This document shows positions 1 to 8,063 of a stretch of 64,000 nt of DNA, piece by piece. The stretch is from contig CALQEU020000003.1 in assembly GCA_943329665.2 (NCBI GenBank), forward strand, positions 1 through 64,000. Reading direction: 5' to 3'. The position numbers were made by a program, and so were the translations under genes. Origin of the DNA: JAJTFW01 sp903922455 (GTDB lineage: Bacteria; Bacteroidota; Bacteroidia; AKYH767-A; OLB10). Each line of letters opens with the position of its first letter. The first letter of the stretch is position 1. The notes under the pieces were generated by a model that was given only the letters and a program-made list of their open reading frames with translations, did not search any database and was not told where the DNA came from.

Positions 1-45
1 CCTTGCGTTCCTTGCGGTTAAGATTAGCACCTATCGAATCATAAT

Positions 46-1275
46 TTATTCTGCAATATCATCTTCTTGAAAATCAATATCCGCTTCCAGTTGGTTGTGC
101 GGATAGCGGATAAAATGTGTTTGTTTTACTAGTCCCATCAAAGCGGCGCGGAGTTCGTCGATATTTTGTTTTTTCATGGCAGAGATGAAAATAACAGGAT
201 GTGTGCCTCGAGCCATGTACGATTTTTTGAGATCGTCGAGGCTGCGGTTTTCAGGACCAGCTTCGAGTAAATCGTCTTCGTCTTTTTGGATGAAAGTGTA
301 AGCATCAATTTTGTTGAAGACTAAAAGGATGGGTTTATCAATCGCTTTTAGATCTTGCAATGTTTCATTCACCACATGAATATGATCTTCAAAATTGGGA
401 TGTGAAATATCGACTACATGCACTAAGATGTCGGCTTCACGCACTTCATCCAAAGTAGATTTAAACGACTCAATTAAATCATGTGGGAGCTTGCGGATGA
501 ATCCAACCGTATCGGATAACAAAAACGGAATGCGATCGATGACCACTTTACGAACGGTGGTATCGAGGGTAGCAAATAATTTATTTTCGGCAAACACATC
601 ACTCTTGGCGAGTAAGTTCATCAGGGTACTTTTGCCAACATTAGTATATCCCACTAAAGCAACACGCACTACATCGGCTCTGCGTTTACGTTGTGTTACA
701 GTTTGCTTTTCAATTTCATTGAGCTTTTCACGTAAGCGAGAAAGTTTTTCGCGAATCACACGACGATCAGTTTCAATTTCCGATTCCCCTGGACCACGTG
801 CTCCAATTCCTCCTGCTTGCTTTTCTAAGTGAGTCCACATGCGTGTGAGTCGAGGAAGGAGATAACGATACTGCGCCAACTCCACTTGCACTTTAGCTTG
901 AGCGGTGCGAGCACGCTTTGCAAAAATATCGAGGATGAGATTGGTGCGATCCAATACTCTACATCCAATTATTTTTTCAATATTGCGTAGCTGCGACGGC
1001 GTTAGTTCATCATCGAAGATGGCAATCTGAATATTGTTTTCTTTGATGAAAGCGATAATCTCTTCCATCTTTCCCTTTCCAACAAAGGTTCGGATATCGG
1101 GACGATCGAGTCGTTGGGTAAATCGTTTTACGGTGAAACCACCTGCAGTTTCCGCTAAAAATTCGAGTTCGTCGAGATATTCAATGACCCGATCCATAGC
1201 TGTATCGCGGGTAGAAAGTCCGATGAGGATGATACGCTCAGGCGCTATGGTTAAATCGTGGGGAGGGTGTGGCAA
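46..1275 (-). CDS. hflX: Ribosome-associated GTPase HflX
   Basis: HflX is a GTPase that binds the large ribosomal subunit and can split stalled or idle 70S ribosomes in the cytoplasm. The 409-residue length fits the family. An N-terminal HflX subdomain (about residues 15-190, with the glycine-rich stretch GGIGARGPGE) precedes a G domain: P-loop GYTNVGKST near residue 210, the switch DTVGF, and NKID. No in-frame ATG precedes the N-terminal domain, so the start is taken as TTG at 1275; the first internal ATG would remove conserved N-terminal sequence. It stands alone, with no partner gene such as hfq. The call is firm; the start is less so. Confidence 0.95.
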   Translation of the reverse strand: MPHPPHDLTIAPERIILIGLSTRDTAMDRVIEYLDELEFLAETAGGFTVKRFTQRLDRPDIRTFVGKGKMEEIIAFIKENNIQIAIFDDELTPSQLRNIEKIIGCRVLDRTNLILDIFAKRARTAQAKVQVELAQYRYLLPRLTRMWTHLEKQAGGIGARGPGESEIETDRRVIREKLSRLREKLNEIEKQTVTQRKRRADVVRVALVGYTNVGKSTLMNLLAKSDVFAENKLFATLDTTVRKVVIDRIPFLLSDTVGFIRKLPHDLIESFKSTLDEVREADILVHVVDISHPNFEDHIHVVNETLQDLKAIDKPILLVFNKIDAYTFIQKDEDDLLEAGPENRSLDDLKKSYMARGTHPVIFISAMKKQNIDELRAALMGLVKQTHFIRYPHNQLEADIDFQEDDIAE

Positions 1276-1385
1276 TGAATAATATTTCTTTAAATAAATA
1301 GACTTGAATGGTCATGCGAAGTTAAGGAAATTGGATGGATTGTAGAGAAGTTAAATTTCGAGAAATAGTGCTTAGCGAAATGGAA

Positions 1386-1411
1386 CCTGCCTTTGCTAAA
1401 GCTTCGGCAGG
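1386..1411. repeat. REP-like palindrome in intergenic DNA
   Basis: The sequence reads CCTGCC, three bases, GCTAAAGC, three bases, GGCAGG: outer arms of six perfectly complementary bases around a self-complementary GCT/AGC centre. It lies in the 258-base gap between hflX (minus strand) and the next minus-strand gene. The rest of that gap shows no coding signal. Such GC-rich palindromes in AT-rich spacers resemble REP-type repeats, which is inference from shape only. Confidence 0.45.
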
Positions 1412-1533
1412 CAGGCACGGATGACACGGATTAAAAGGATTTTCACTGATTTTTCATCGATGTGATTGTAATAAACCTTCGATTAAAAATCACATGTTAG
1501 AGAAAAGAAAACTACAAGAATCTTCAGAAATAA

Positions 1534-1992
1534 CTAAAACCAACCTCTGCCCAACCCTACTTCGCGGAAAGGCCAAGGGATGGAGGCTAAAATGAGAATG
1601 AGTCCGAGAGTGAAATACAAGGCTTGTGCTTTAAACTTGGCTTCATCACCTTTTGCTTTTTTACATTTGATATGGCCAATGGTTAATAATGCGATGGCAA
1701 TAATCATCATACTGATATGTTCAACCGCCCAGAAACGAGCTACACCATCCTTCATGGAAGCTCCCATATTGGAGATGGCACTTTGCACAGTTGGACTCAC
1801 GGCATACAAGAATCCGCCTAATATCAATTGCAAATGCGCGGTAATCATCGTGAAAAGAGAAATTTTCCTGTCGCCAGCAGTAAAAGAGATTCCGCCACTT
1901 TTCCCTCTAAAGGCTTTGATGATTGCTGCTATTAAGAGAAGGAGCAAAACCCATCTCAATAAACTGTGGAAGTGTGATAATCCGATAAACAT
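1534..1992 (-). CDS. Small four-helix integral membrane protein, cytochrome b-like
   Basis: A 152-residue protein with four predicted membrane helices (about residues 12-28, 45-66, 88-106 and 124-143). Histidines lie at or near helix ends (H7, H9, H53, H91 and H106), which resembles small cytochrome b-type heme membrane proteins. No heme ligand pair can be proved from one sequence. There is no signal peptide apart from the first helix. It is flanked by non-coding DNA on both sides and is probably a single-gene unit. I do not recognise a specific function. Confidence 0.6.
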   Translation of the reverse strand: MFIGLSHFHSLLRWVLLLLLIAAIIKAFRGKSGGISFTAGDRKISLFTMITAHLQLILGGFLYAVSPTVQSAISNMGASMKDGVARFWAVEHISMMIIAIALLTIGHIKCKKAKGDEAKFKAQALYFTLGLILILASIPWPFREVGLGRGWF

Positions 1993-2230
1993 AGCGTTCG
2001 ATTTAGATTACAATAATAGTAATTAGGTGCGAAAAATTGGAATGGAATCTCCATAAATTTTCAATTTCATCATTAAAATGAAACCTCTTTTTCTGAAAGC
2101 TAAATTAAGGCTTGTAAAAACAGACGATTACGTCTCATCCATCGACCTAATGTGACAAAATGCTGACCAACGTATGGAATATGAGGACATCCTGCATCGT
2201 TATGCCCATACAACCTAACAAAATAACCTT

Positions 2231-3043
2231 ATGAAAACCGTTGGAAACAATTGGGACAATCCCATCTCCCCAGAGAGATTAGCCTTAGTATTTCAGGATA
2301 GAAATCAGGCTTACGGCGCTTACACTTTGCGTCGCGATTACAACCGCACCGTTACAAAAGCAGTATTTTTAAGTTACTTTGGATTGCTTCTATTCGTCTT
2401 CACTCCCAGCATCATTCGATATTTAAGTCGAGAAAAAATAATAATTCCAACTGACAACATAGAGGTGATTGTTGATATTACTGAGGTCACATTGCCTGAA
2501 AAAATCAATCCCATCCCTGAAAAAGTAATGCCTATACCTCCTACTACACCGAGCTCGAGCAAACAATTCACCAATTTAATAGTGAAAGATGTTGATAGCA
2601 CCGACCATGTTTTGACTCAGGAAGATTTATCAAAATTATTGCTAGCGACAAGAACCAATGTTGTAGATTCTGTTCCCAGCAAAGATCCATTACCAGACCC
2701 AAAAGAAAATAACCACACAGGAACTTCCAAAACATTTTTGTGGGTTGAAGAAATGCCGGAATTTCCAGGAGGAGAAAATGCGATGCTAAAATATTTAAGC
2801 AACAATATTAAATATCCCGTTGATGCGAGAGAAGCCAACATTACCGGAATTGTCTATTTAAGTTTCATTGTGGACAAAGAGGGAGAAATTAAAAACATAG
2901 AAATACTGAAAGGAATTGGTGGTGGATGTGAAGAAGAGGCGATGCGCGTAATAAAAAACATGAAGAAATGGAAGCCCGGAAAACAGAATGGACAGTCGGT
3001 TAATGTCCAATTCAAACTTCCCGTCTCCTTTACACTGCGATAA
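2231..3043 (+). CDS. TonB-family energy transducer
   Basis: A 270-residue inner-membrane protein of the Bacteroidota TonB type, which links proton motive force to outer-membrane TonB-dependent receptors. The N-terminal 40 residues carry the cytoplasmic motif AYGAYTLRRDY that is common in this subgroup. One membrane helix follows (about 45-65), then a proline-rich periplasmic linker (about 80-110), and a C-terminal TonB domain (about 175-270) opening with EMPEFPGGENAML and containing the YP and GIVYLSFIVDKEG elements. No exbB/exbD lies next to it. Its partners may include the SusC-like proteins later in this window, but that is not shown by position. A hairpin terminator follows at once. Confidence 0.9.
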   Translation: MKTVGNNWDNPISPERLALVFQDRNQAYGAYTLRRDYNRTVTKAVFLSYFGLLLFVFTPSIIRYLSREKIIIPTDNIEVIVDITEVTLPEKINPIPEKVMPIPPTTPSSSKQFTNLIVKDVDSTDHVLTQEDLSKLLLATRTNVVDSVPSKDPLPDPKENNHTGTSKTFLWVEEMPEFPGGENAMLKYLSNNIKYPVDAREANITGIVYLSFIVDKEGEIKNIEILKGIGGGCEEEAMRVIKNMKKWKPGKQNGQSVNVQFKLPVSFTLR

Positions 3044-3050
3044 AAACTAG

Positions 3051-3084
3051 AGAAAGAGCTCATCCATATGGATGGGCTTTTTCT
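3051..3084 (+). terminator. Hairpin terminator after the TonB-like gene
   Basis: Arms 3051-3065 and 3070-3084 pair over 15 positions with two mismatches around the loop ATAT. The 3' arm ends in a run of T, as in intrinsic terminators. It starts 8 bases after the stop codon of the TonB-family gene. Confidence 0.7.
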
Positions 3085-3179
3085 CTTATGCTAAATGATG
3101 TAAGTCAAAAATTCACTCCGACCAACCTTTTCAAAACATCGACCAACAAAAAAGATATGGTTTATACAAATTAAGGGAT

Positions 3180-3187
3180 TACTTTTG
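3180..3187 (+). promoter_or_regulatory. Possible -7 box of the aminopeptidase gene
   Basis: TACTTTTG matches the Bacteroidota -7 consensus TAnnTTTG and lies 17 bases before the ATG at 3205. The upstream -33 element is weak, and the resulting leader would be very short, so support is moderate. Confidence 0.4.
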
Positions 3188-3204
3188 AGGAAGAATTCCC
3201 AACT

Positions 3205-5811
3205 ATGAGAAATATTAAACTATTCGCCCTATTCGTTTTAACTCTATCGATGTATTCTTGTAAGACGAACAAGTCAATTCCTACAGAGGTACGAGAGCTA
3301 CCTGAAATTAATGTTCGTCCGAGTAATGAAGATTATAGAGCATCAGTAACAAAGTTACATGATCTAGTTCATACTCAACTTGACGTTCGTTTTGATTGGA
3401 CGAAAAGATATTTATATGGAAAAGCGGTTATCACTTTAAAAGCGCATGCTCTTCCACAAAATACAATTTGGCTAGATGCACGCGGGATGCAAATTAATCA
3501 AGTAAAACATTTAGTAGGAAAAGATTCAGTCGTGGTAAAATACAATTATGCAAATGATAGTCTACATGTAATTTTAGATCGAGCGTATACACAAGAAGAA
3601 CCCATCCAACTATACATCGATTACATTGCAAAACCAGATGAGTTAACGGATGTAGGAGGAAGCAGTGCCATTACGAGCGATAAAGGATTATACTTTATCA
3701 ATCCGGATGGTAAAGATAAAAAGAAGCCGATGCAAATTTGGACGCAAGGTGAAACACAAGCAAGTTCAGCATGGTATCCAACCATCGACGCGCCCAATCA
3801 AAAAATGTCACAAGAGATTAGGATCACGGTTGAAGATAAATTCAAAACTGTTTCCAATGGAATTATGACGAGCAGCGTTACAAATACAGATGGCACACGC
3901 ACGGATACATGGAAACAAAATTTACCTCATTCCCCCTATCTCTGCATGATGGCGGTTGGAGAATTTGCTATTGTTAAAGACACTTGGAACCGAAAAGAAG
4001 TAAGCTATTATGTGGAACCTGAATATGAAAAAGTAGCTCGTAAAATATTTGGAAATACACCAGAGATGATGACCTTTTTCTCCAACAAATTAGGTGTTGA
4101 ATATCCCTGGGACAAATACAGTCAGATCGTAGTTCGTGATTATGTAAGTGGGGCTATGGAAAACACCTCCGCTACCATTCACGGTGATTTTGTACAGCGT
4201 GATGAGCGAGAATTATTGGATGGGAATTATCAGGAATTTATTTCCCACGAATTATTTCATCAGTGGTTTGGCGACTATGTAACGTGTGAGTCGTGGGCCA
4301 ATACAACATTGAACGAAGGATTTGCAACGTACGCTGAATATTTGTGGAACGAATACAAATTCGGCAGAGATGAAGCCGACATTTATCATCAAAACGATTT
4401 ATATTCCTACTTACGCGAATCAAAAACAAAGAATGAAAATCTTATTCGATTTCATTATGACGCTCCAGAAGATGTGTTTGACAAGCACAGCTACGAGAAA
4501 GGTGGCTTAGTGATTCACATGCTTCGAAACTATTTGGGTGACACGGTATTCTTTGCTTCCTTAAAACACTATTTAACCGTGAATCAATTCAAAAATGTGG
4601 AAGTCCATCAATTACGACTCGCGTTTGAAGAAGTGAGTGGAGAAGATTTGAATTGGTTTTTTAATCAATGGTATTTCGACAAAGGACATCCTATTATCAA
4701 CATAGATTACAACTACGATGCTGCATTGAAAATACAAAAGGTGACCATTCGTCAAGAGCAAAACCTTAATGAATTTCCGCTTTACCGATTGCCGATGGAC
4801 GTAGATATCTATTCAAACAATACCATCCAACGAAAAAAAATAACATTGACGCAGCAGGAGCAAACATTTAGTTTTCCTGTAGATACAAAACCCGAGTTAG
4901 TAAATGTTGATGCACAAAAAATGTTGTTAGCTGTACGCAAGGACAACCACACCACACAAGAATGGATTACGCTCTATAAAAAGGGAACTCTGTTTCAGGA
5001 TCGATTTGATGCTTTACAAGCCATTGCTAACGATTACAAAGCAGGAAGTGCAGAAAGTGAAATTATAAAATTAGCATTGACTGACAAAAACTGGAAGATA
5101 AGAGAATATGCTATCAATAAAATTGAAACATTTTCCAAGTCGGAAGGAAATGAATCTATCAAAAAAACGATTATGACCATTGGCATCGACGATAAAAAAA
5201 GTGATGTACGAGATGCTGCAATGATCGCACTGGATGAATATTTCACTGGAGATGATTTGATCGTATATTTTAAAAACGCCATTCAGGACAGTGCTTATTC
5301 AGTGGTAGAAACGGCAATACAAGCCTTGTCAAATCGTGACAAAGACGGAACCATGTTGATCGCATCACAATTGGAAGGAGATCAACATTCAAGAATTCAA
5401 AGTATCCTCAGTGGATTATATAGTAAATCGGGCAGTGATGCGCAATTCGATTATATGAAGAAAACATTGATGATGAGTACTGGTTTTGCATCCTATTCAC
5501 AAATTCAGAACTACGGAAAGTTCTTGAAGAATTGTAAAAACCATTCGAACATCAACGAAGGAATAAAAGCAATTTATGATATTTCAAAGCAAAGTGAAGA
5601 ATGGATTACGCGTTTTGCTGCCGTACAGACATTGGTTGATTTAGCCAGCTTTAGTGATAGTCAGGCTAAGCTTGCAACGAAGGCATCGGATATAGTTACT
5701 GAAAATAGTTGGAAGGAACATATTACTATTGCTTCAAAATATGTGGATGATTTAAAGAAGACCGAAACCAATGAAATGCTCTTAAAGATTTACAACTCAC
5801 CAAAAAACTAA
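3205..5811 (+). CDS. M1 family metallopeptidase (aminopeptidase), predicted lipoprotein
   Basis: An 868-residue zinc aminopeptidase that removes N-terminal residues from peptides. The zinc site is visible as HELFH at residues 348-352, with the third ligand E371 in NEGFATY, the usual HExxH-x18-E spacing. The substrate-binding GAMEN motif is at 316-320. The N-terminus is a lipoprotein signal with lipobox MYSC (C19), so the enzyme should be membrane-anchored on the periplasmic or outer-membrane side. The N-terminal beta domain and central catalytic domain are followed by a long helical region (about 590-860) that looks like HEAT-type repeats. It shares a run with the next gene, which starts 12 bases downstream. 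Confidence 0.93.
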   Translation: MRNIKLFALFVLTLSMYSCKTNKSIPTEVRELPEINVRPSNEDYRASVTKLHDLVHTQLDVRFDWTKRYLYGKAVITLKAHALPQNTIWLDARGMQINQVKHLVGKDSVVVKYNYANDSLHVILDRAYTQEEPIQLYIDYIAKPDELTDVGGSSAITSDKGLYFINPDGKDKKKPMQIWTQGETQASSAWYPTIDAPNQKMSQEIRITVEDKFKTVSNGIMTSSVTNTDGTRTDTWKQNLPHSPYLCMMAVGEFAIVKDTWNRKEVSYYVEPEYEKVARKIFGNTPEMMTFFSNKLGVEYPWDKYSQIVVRDYVSGAMENTSATIHGDFVQRDERELLDGNYQEFISHELFHQWFGDYVTCESWANTTLNEGFATYAEYLWNEYKFGRDEADIYHQNDLYSYLRESKTKNENLIRFHYDAPEDVFDKHSYEKGGLVIHMLRNYLGDTVFFASLKHYLTVNQFKNVEVHQLRLAFEEVSGEDLNWFFNQWYFDKGHPIINIDYNYDAALKIQKVTIRQEQNLNEFPLYRLPMDVDIYSNNTIQRKKITLTQQEQTFSFPVDTKPELVNVDAQKMLLAVRKDNHTTQEWITLYKKGTLFQDRFDALQAIANDYKAGSAESEIIKLALTDKNWKIREYAINKIETFSKSEGNESIKKTIMTIGIDDKKSDVRDAAMIALDEYFTGDDLIVYFKNAIQDSAYSVVETAIQALSNRDKDGTMLIASQLEGDQHSRIQSILSGLYSKSGSDAQFDYMKKTLMMSTGFASYSQIQNYGKFLKNCKNHSNINEGIKAIYDISKQSEEWITRFAAVQTLVDLASFSDSQAKLATKASDIVTENSWKEHITIASKYVDDLKKTETNEMLLKIYNSPKN

Positions 5812-5823
5812 CCAAAAAAAATT

Positions 5824-6318
5824 ATGGAATTTACCCTAAGCAGAGATAAATTTTCCATGATCATTACATCCATCGTAATTGCTTTTGCTCTTGGCGGAGC
5901 GATCACCTTCTATTTTGGCGAGTTCATAATGGACAACAAAGCACATTTTGCCTTGCTCATAAGTAGTTTTTTTATACTTATCCTTTGCGTTGTATTTTTT
6001 TTATATCGTCCATTAAAATACAGTATTGAAAATGGCAATATTAGAATATCGAGAATGCTTGGCGATAAAATCATTTTAAAAGATGACATTAAAGCGGTTC
6101 GAATCCCCTCAGAACACGACATAGCATGGCCCATTCGAACTTTTGGCAATGGTGGACTTTTCGGATATACTGGTCGTTACTATACTAAACATATTGGATC
6201 CATGATTTGGTTTTGCAGTAGAAGAAATAATTTCATCCTTATTGAAAGGAACAACAAATTACCAATCGTCATAAGTCCAGATAAGAATAAAGCTTTTTTG
6301 AAAGCCTGGCAAGGCTAA
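5824..6318 (+). CDS. Membrane protein with bacterial PH-like domain
   Basis: A 164-residue protein with two N-terminal membrane helices (about 12-35 and 40-62), then a soluble beta-rich domain beginning at the sequence YSIENGNIRISR. That pattern (two helices, then a strand-rich domain that often opens with 'Y.i....i.i.r') is typical of bacterial PH-domain membrane proteins. The family assignment is by pattern only. It starts 12 bases after the aminopeptidase and is probably cotranscribed. No catalytic residues are visible. Confidence 0.6.
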   Translation: MEFTLSRDKFSMIITSIVIAFALGGAITFYFGEFIMDNKAHFALLISSFFILILCVVFFLYRPLKYSIENGNIRISRMLGDKIILKDDIKAVRIPSEHDIAWPIRTFGNGGLFGYTGRYYTKHIGSMIWFCSRRNNFILIERNNKLPIVISPDKNKAFLKAWQG

Positions 6319-6338
6319 CCATATACTGGACTTACTAT

Positions 6339-7322
6339 TTAAATTACAAAGTAATTGTAAATCCATCCTGCGCATAAAATTAAAAACATGAGTTCCATCA
6401 CCCATCTTTTTTTCCCACTTAAAAAATAATAGGCTAGATAGATGGAAACAGGAAGAACAATAATACTATAGCGATACAGCGATTCATCTCTAGAAAAAAG
6501 TACCGATAAAATTCCAATGGGAATAAGCAACACCAAAAGCTGCTGAATCAATCGGGATTTGGTAACATTCTTAAAATAGTTGGTTTGTAATTTCAACAAA
6601 GAGAGAATAAAAATAATACCCACGATAACGACACTCAAAATATATTTTACATTAAAGATATGCGTTAGGTCGATTTGTCTTTTAATTCCAGAAACAAAGA
6701 CCCATTCATAAAACGACATTAACTCATTGTTCCAAAAATAGTAGAAAAACGCAAAGAAGAAAGGCAATAGCAAACCCATGAAACTGACACTCCATAAGCG
6801 CCAAGAGAAGGGTCGAAGAATTATAATACAAAGTATATAAAACAAGAAAAGGAAGATAGTAGGCAAGTAAAATAAAGCTGACAACGACAGCAAAAAAGCG
6901 CCATCAAAAGCCAAAGCCAAAGGGGTTGGATGTTTGTATAAAGAGAATAGCTTATCAAAAACAAAAATCAGCAAGCTGTTCACAAATAGAATGGGATGGA
7001 TCCACAAAAAAGGTGGGAAGAGTCCGGCGATGATGATAAACATGAGCGCAGGAAGCCACGATTGCTTATAAAGAACCTCATGTTTATTAATAACATGGTT
7101 AATATGCAGGGCTTGACTAGTGAATAAAAGAAAAGCCAGAAAAACAGAAAGAACGGGCGGAATAAACGTTAACGCTTTAACTATCAAATCATAAAGTGGC
7201 ATTCCATTCGCGGCAACGATTTCATAAGTGCCTGATTTTGAAACAAACCACATAGTAGCCGATAAAACCACCAAGATGACTAGTGGAAAAATTTGTGTGG
7301 TTCTAAAGCTTCGTATTAGCAT
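6339..7322 (-). CDS. Polytopic membrane protein, DUF6427-like
   Basis: A 327-residue integral membrane protein with about nine hydrophobic helices and few long loops. The pattern and gene position fit the Bacteroidota family DUF6427, whose function is unknown. It is transcribed divergently from the small DUF6341-like gene at 7379; I recall the two families as neighbours in Flavobacteriia. The FW(N/R) loop near residue 200 and several aromatic pairs at helix ends are visible, but no motif indicates an enzyme or transporter. A role in envelope or lipid biology would be a guess. Confidence 0.6.
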   Translation of the reverse strand: MLIRSFRTTQIFPLVILVVLSATMWFVSKSGTYEIVAANGMPLYDLIVKALTFIPPVLSVFLAFLLFTSQALHINHVINKHEVLYKQSWLPALMFIIIAGLFPPFLWIHPILFVNSLLIFVFDKLFSLYKHPTPLALAFDGAFLLSLSALFYLPTIFLFLFYILCIIILRPFSWRLWSVSFMGLLLPFFFAFFYYFWNNELMSFYEWVFVSGIKRQIDLTHIFNVKYILSVVIVGIIFILSLLKLQTNYFKNVTKSRLIQQLLVLLIPIGILSVLFSRDESLYRYSIIVLPVSIYLAYYFLSGKKRWVMELMFLILCAGWIYNYFVI

Positions 7323-7350
7323 TTAAATTTTATTCAGAGATAATTTTCTA

Positions 7351-7358
7351 TAAATTTG
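7351..7358 (+). promoter_or_regulatory. Probable -7 box of the DUF6341-like gene
   Basis: TAAATTTG matches TAnnTTTG and lies 20 bases before the ATG at 7379, in the 56-base divergent gap. Confidence 0.45.
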
Positions 7359-7378
7359 CAACAAATTAAACGAAAAAT

Positions 7379-7561
7379 ATGACTGCCATCTTCAACGGAA
7401 TTGCAACTGCCGCAGAATCCATCTTCCCTTTACTACCCAGTTTTGGCGATCTTGTTAATTGGTTCTTTGGATTAACCATAACTGTAGGCGTAATTTATTG
7501 GCTTTGGTATGATGCAAAAGTAAAGCGTGGCGGTGACAATTACATGGCGAAGAAAGGATAA
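7379..7561 (+). CDS. Small membrane protein, DUF6341-like
   Basis: A 60-residue protein with one clear membrane helix (about 27-45, containing WFFGLTITVGVIYWLWY) and a charged, lysine-rich C-terminal tail. Size, the FxG start region and the 'YWxW' helix end match the small DUF6341 family that sits beside DUF6427 proteins in Flavobacteriia. The gene has its own promoter-like box and a strong terminator. Function is unknown. Confidence 0.65.
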   Translation: MTAIFNGIATAAESIFPLLPSFGDLVNWFFGLTITVGVIYWLWYDAKVKRGGDNYMAKKG

Positions 7562-7578
7562 TATCTTTAATAATTACA

Positions 7579-7615
7579 GAAAGGCATTCTCTGAAAGGAG
7601 CAATGCCTTTTTTTA
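7579..7615 (+). terminator. Rho-independent terminator after the DUF6341-like gene
   Basis: The arms AAAGGCATT and AATGCCTTT pair perfectly over nine bases, with a 13-base loop, followed by a run of seven T. It lies 18 bases after the stop codon. Confidence 0.8.
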
Positions 7616-8063
7616 TTCGAAAAATTTCTCGCAAAAGCAGAGCCGCAAAGTTTTAAGTCGCTAAGTTTTCTTGCAATCCCGTTAGCTATCGGGAATGCAA
7701 ATAGAAATTAATAATAAATTTCAATGAAATTAAATTTACTCAGAAGTTTTGTGCACTCCGTGAAAAACTCTGTGCCCTTTGTGGTTAAAGATAGATTCCA
7801 ATTATCGTTCTACTTTTTCATGAACTGAATTTTTAAACCAAACTTTCTCTATAAATTCTTCCATCAAAATAAACTATTACTTCTTCCCTAAATTTGCTCG
7901 CGATGCCACAATATGCAGAGGCTGCGCTTCGCCAAATTTTCACGCAACCCTCGGCAAGCTCAGGTTAAAAAGGCGCGGAGACGCAAAGTTTTAAGGCAAT
8001 CAATTTTATTTTGAAGGTCGCAAAGGCTGAGCAACGAAAATCACTTGCAATGCCGAAAGAAAT
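7616..8063. other. Non-coding spacer with short repeats
   Basis: About 450 bases without a credible gene. It carries two copies of CGCAAAGTTTTAAG (7644-7657 and 7982-7995), one imperfect copy of the CCCGATAGCTATCGGG palindrome (7672-7699), and strings such as 'gtgccctttgtggttaaag' that resemble the sequence at the very start of the window. It looks like a spacer built from decayed dispersed repeats. Confidence 0.5.
7672..7699. repeat. Dispersed palindrome, imperfect copy with extended arms
   Basis: The core CCCGTTAGCTATCGGG (7678-7693) differs at one base from the perfect palindrome found at 26521, 28460 and 32572. Here the arms extend outward to TGCA on both sides, so about 28 bases are nearly self-complementary. 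Confidence 0.6.
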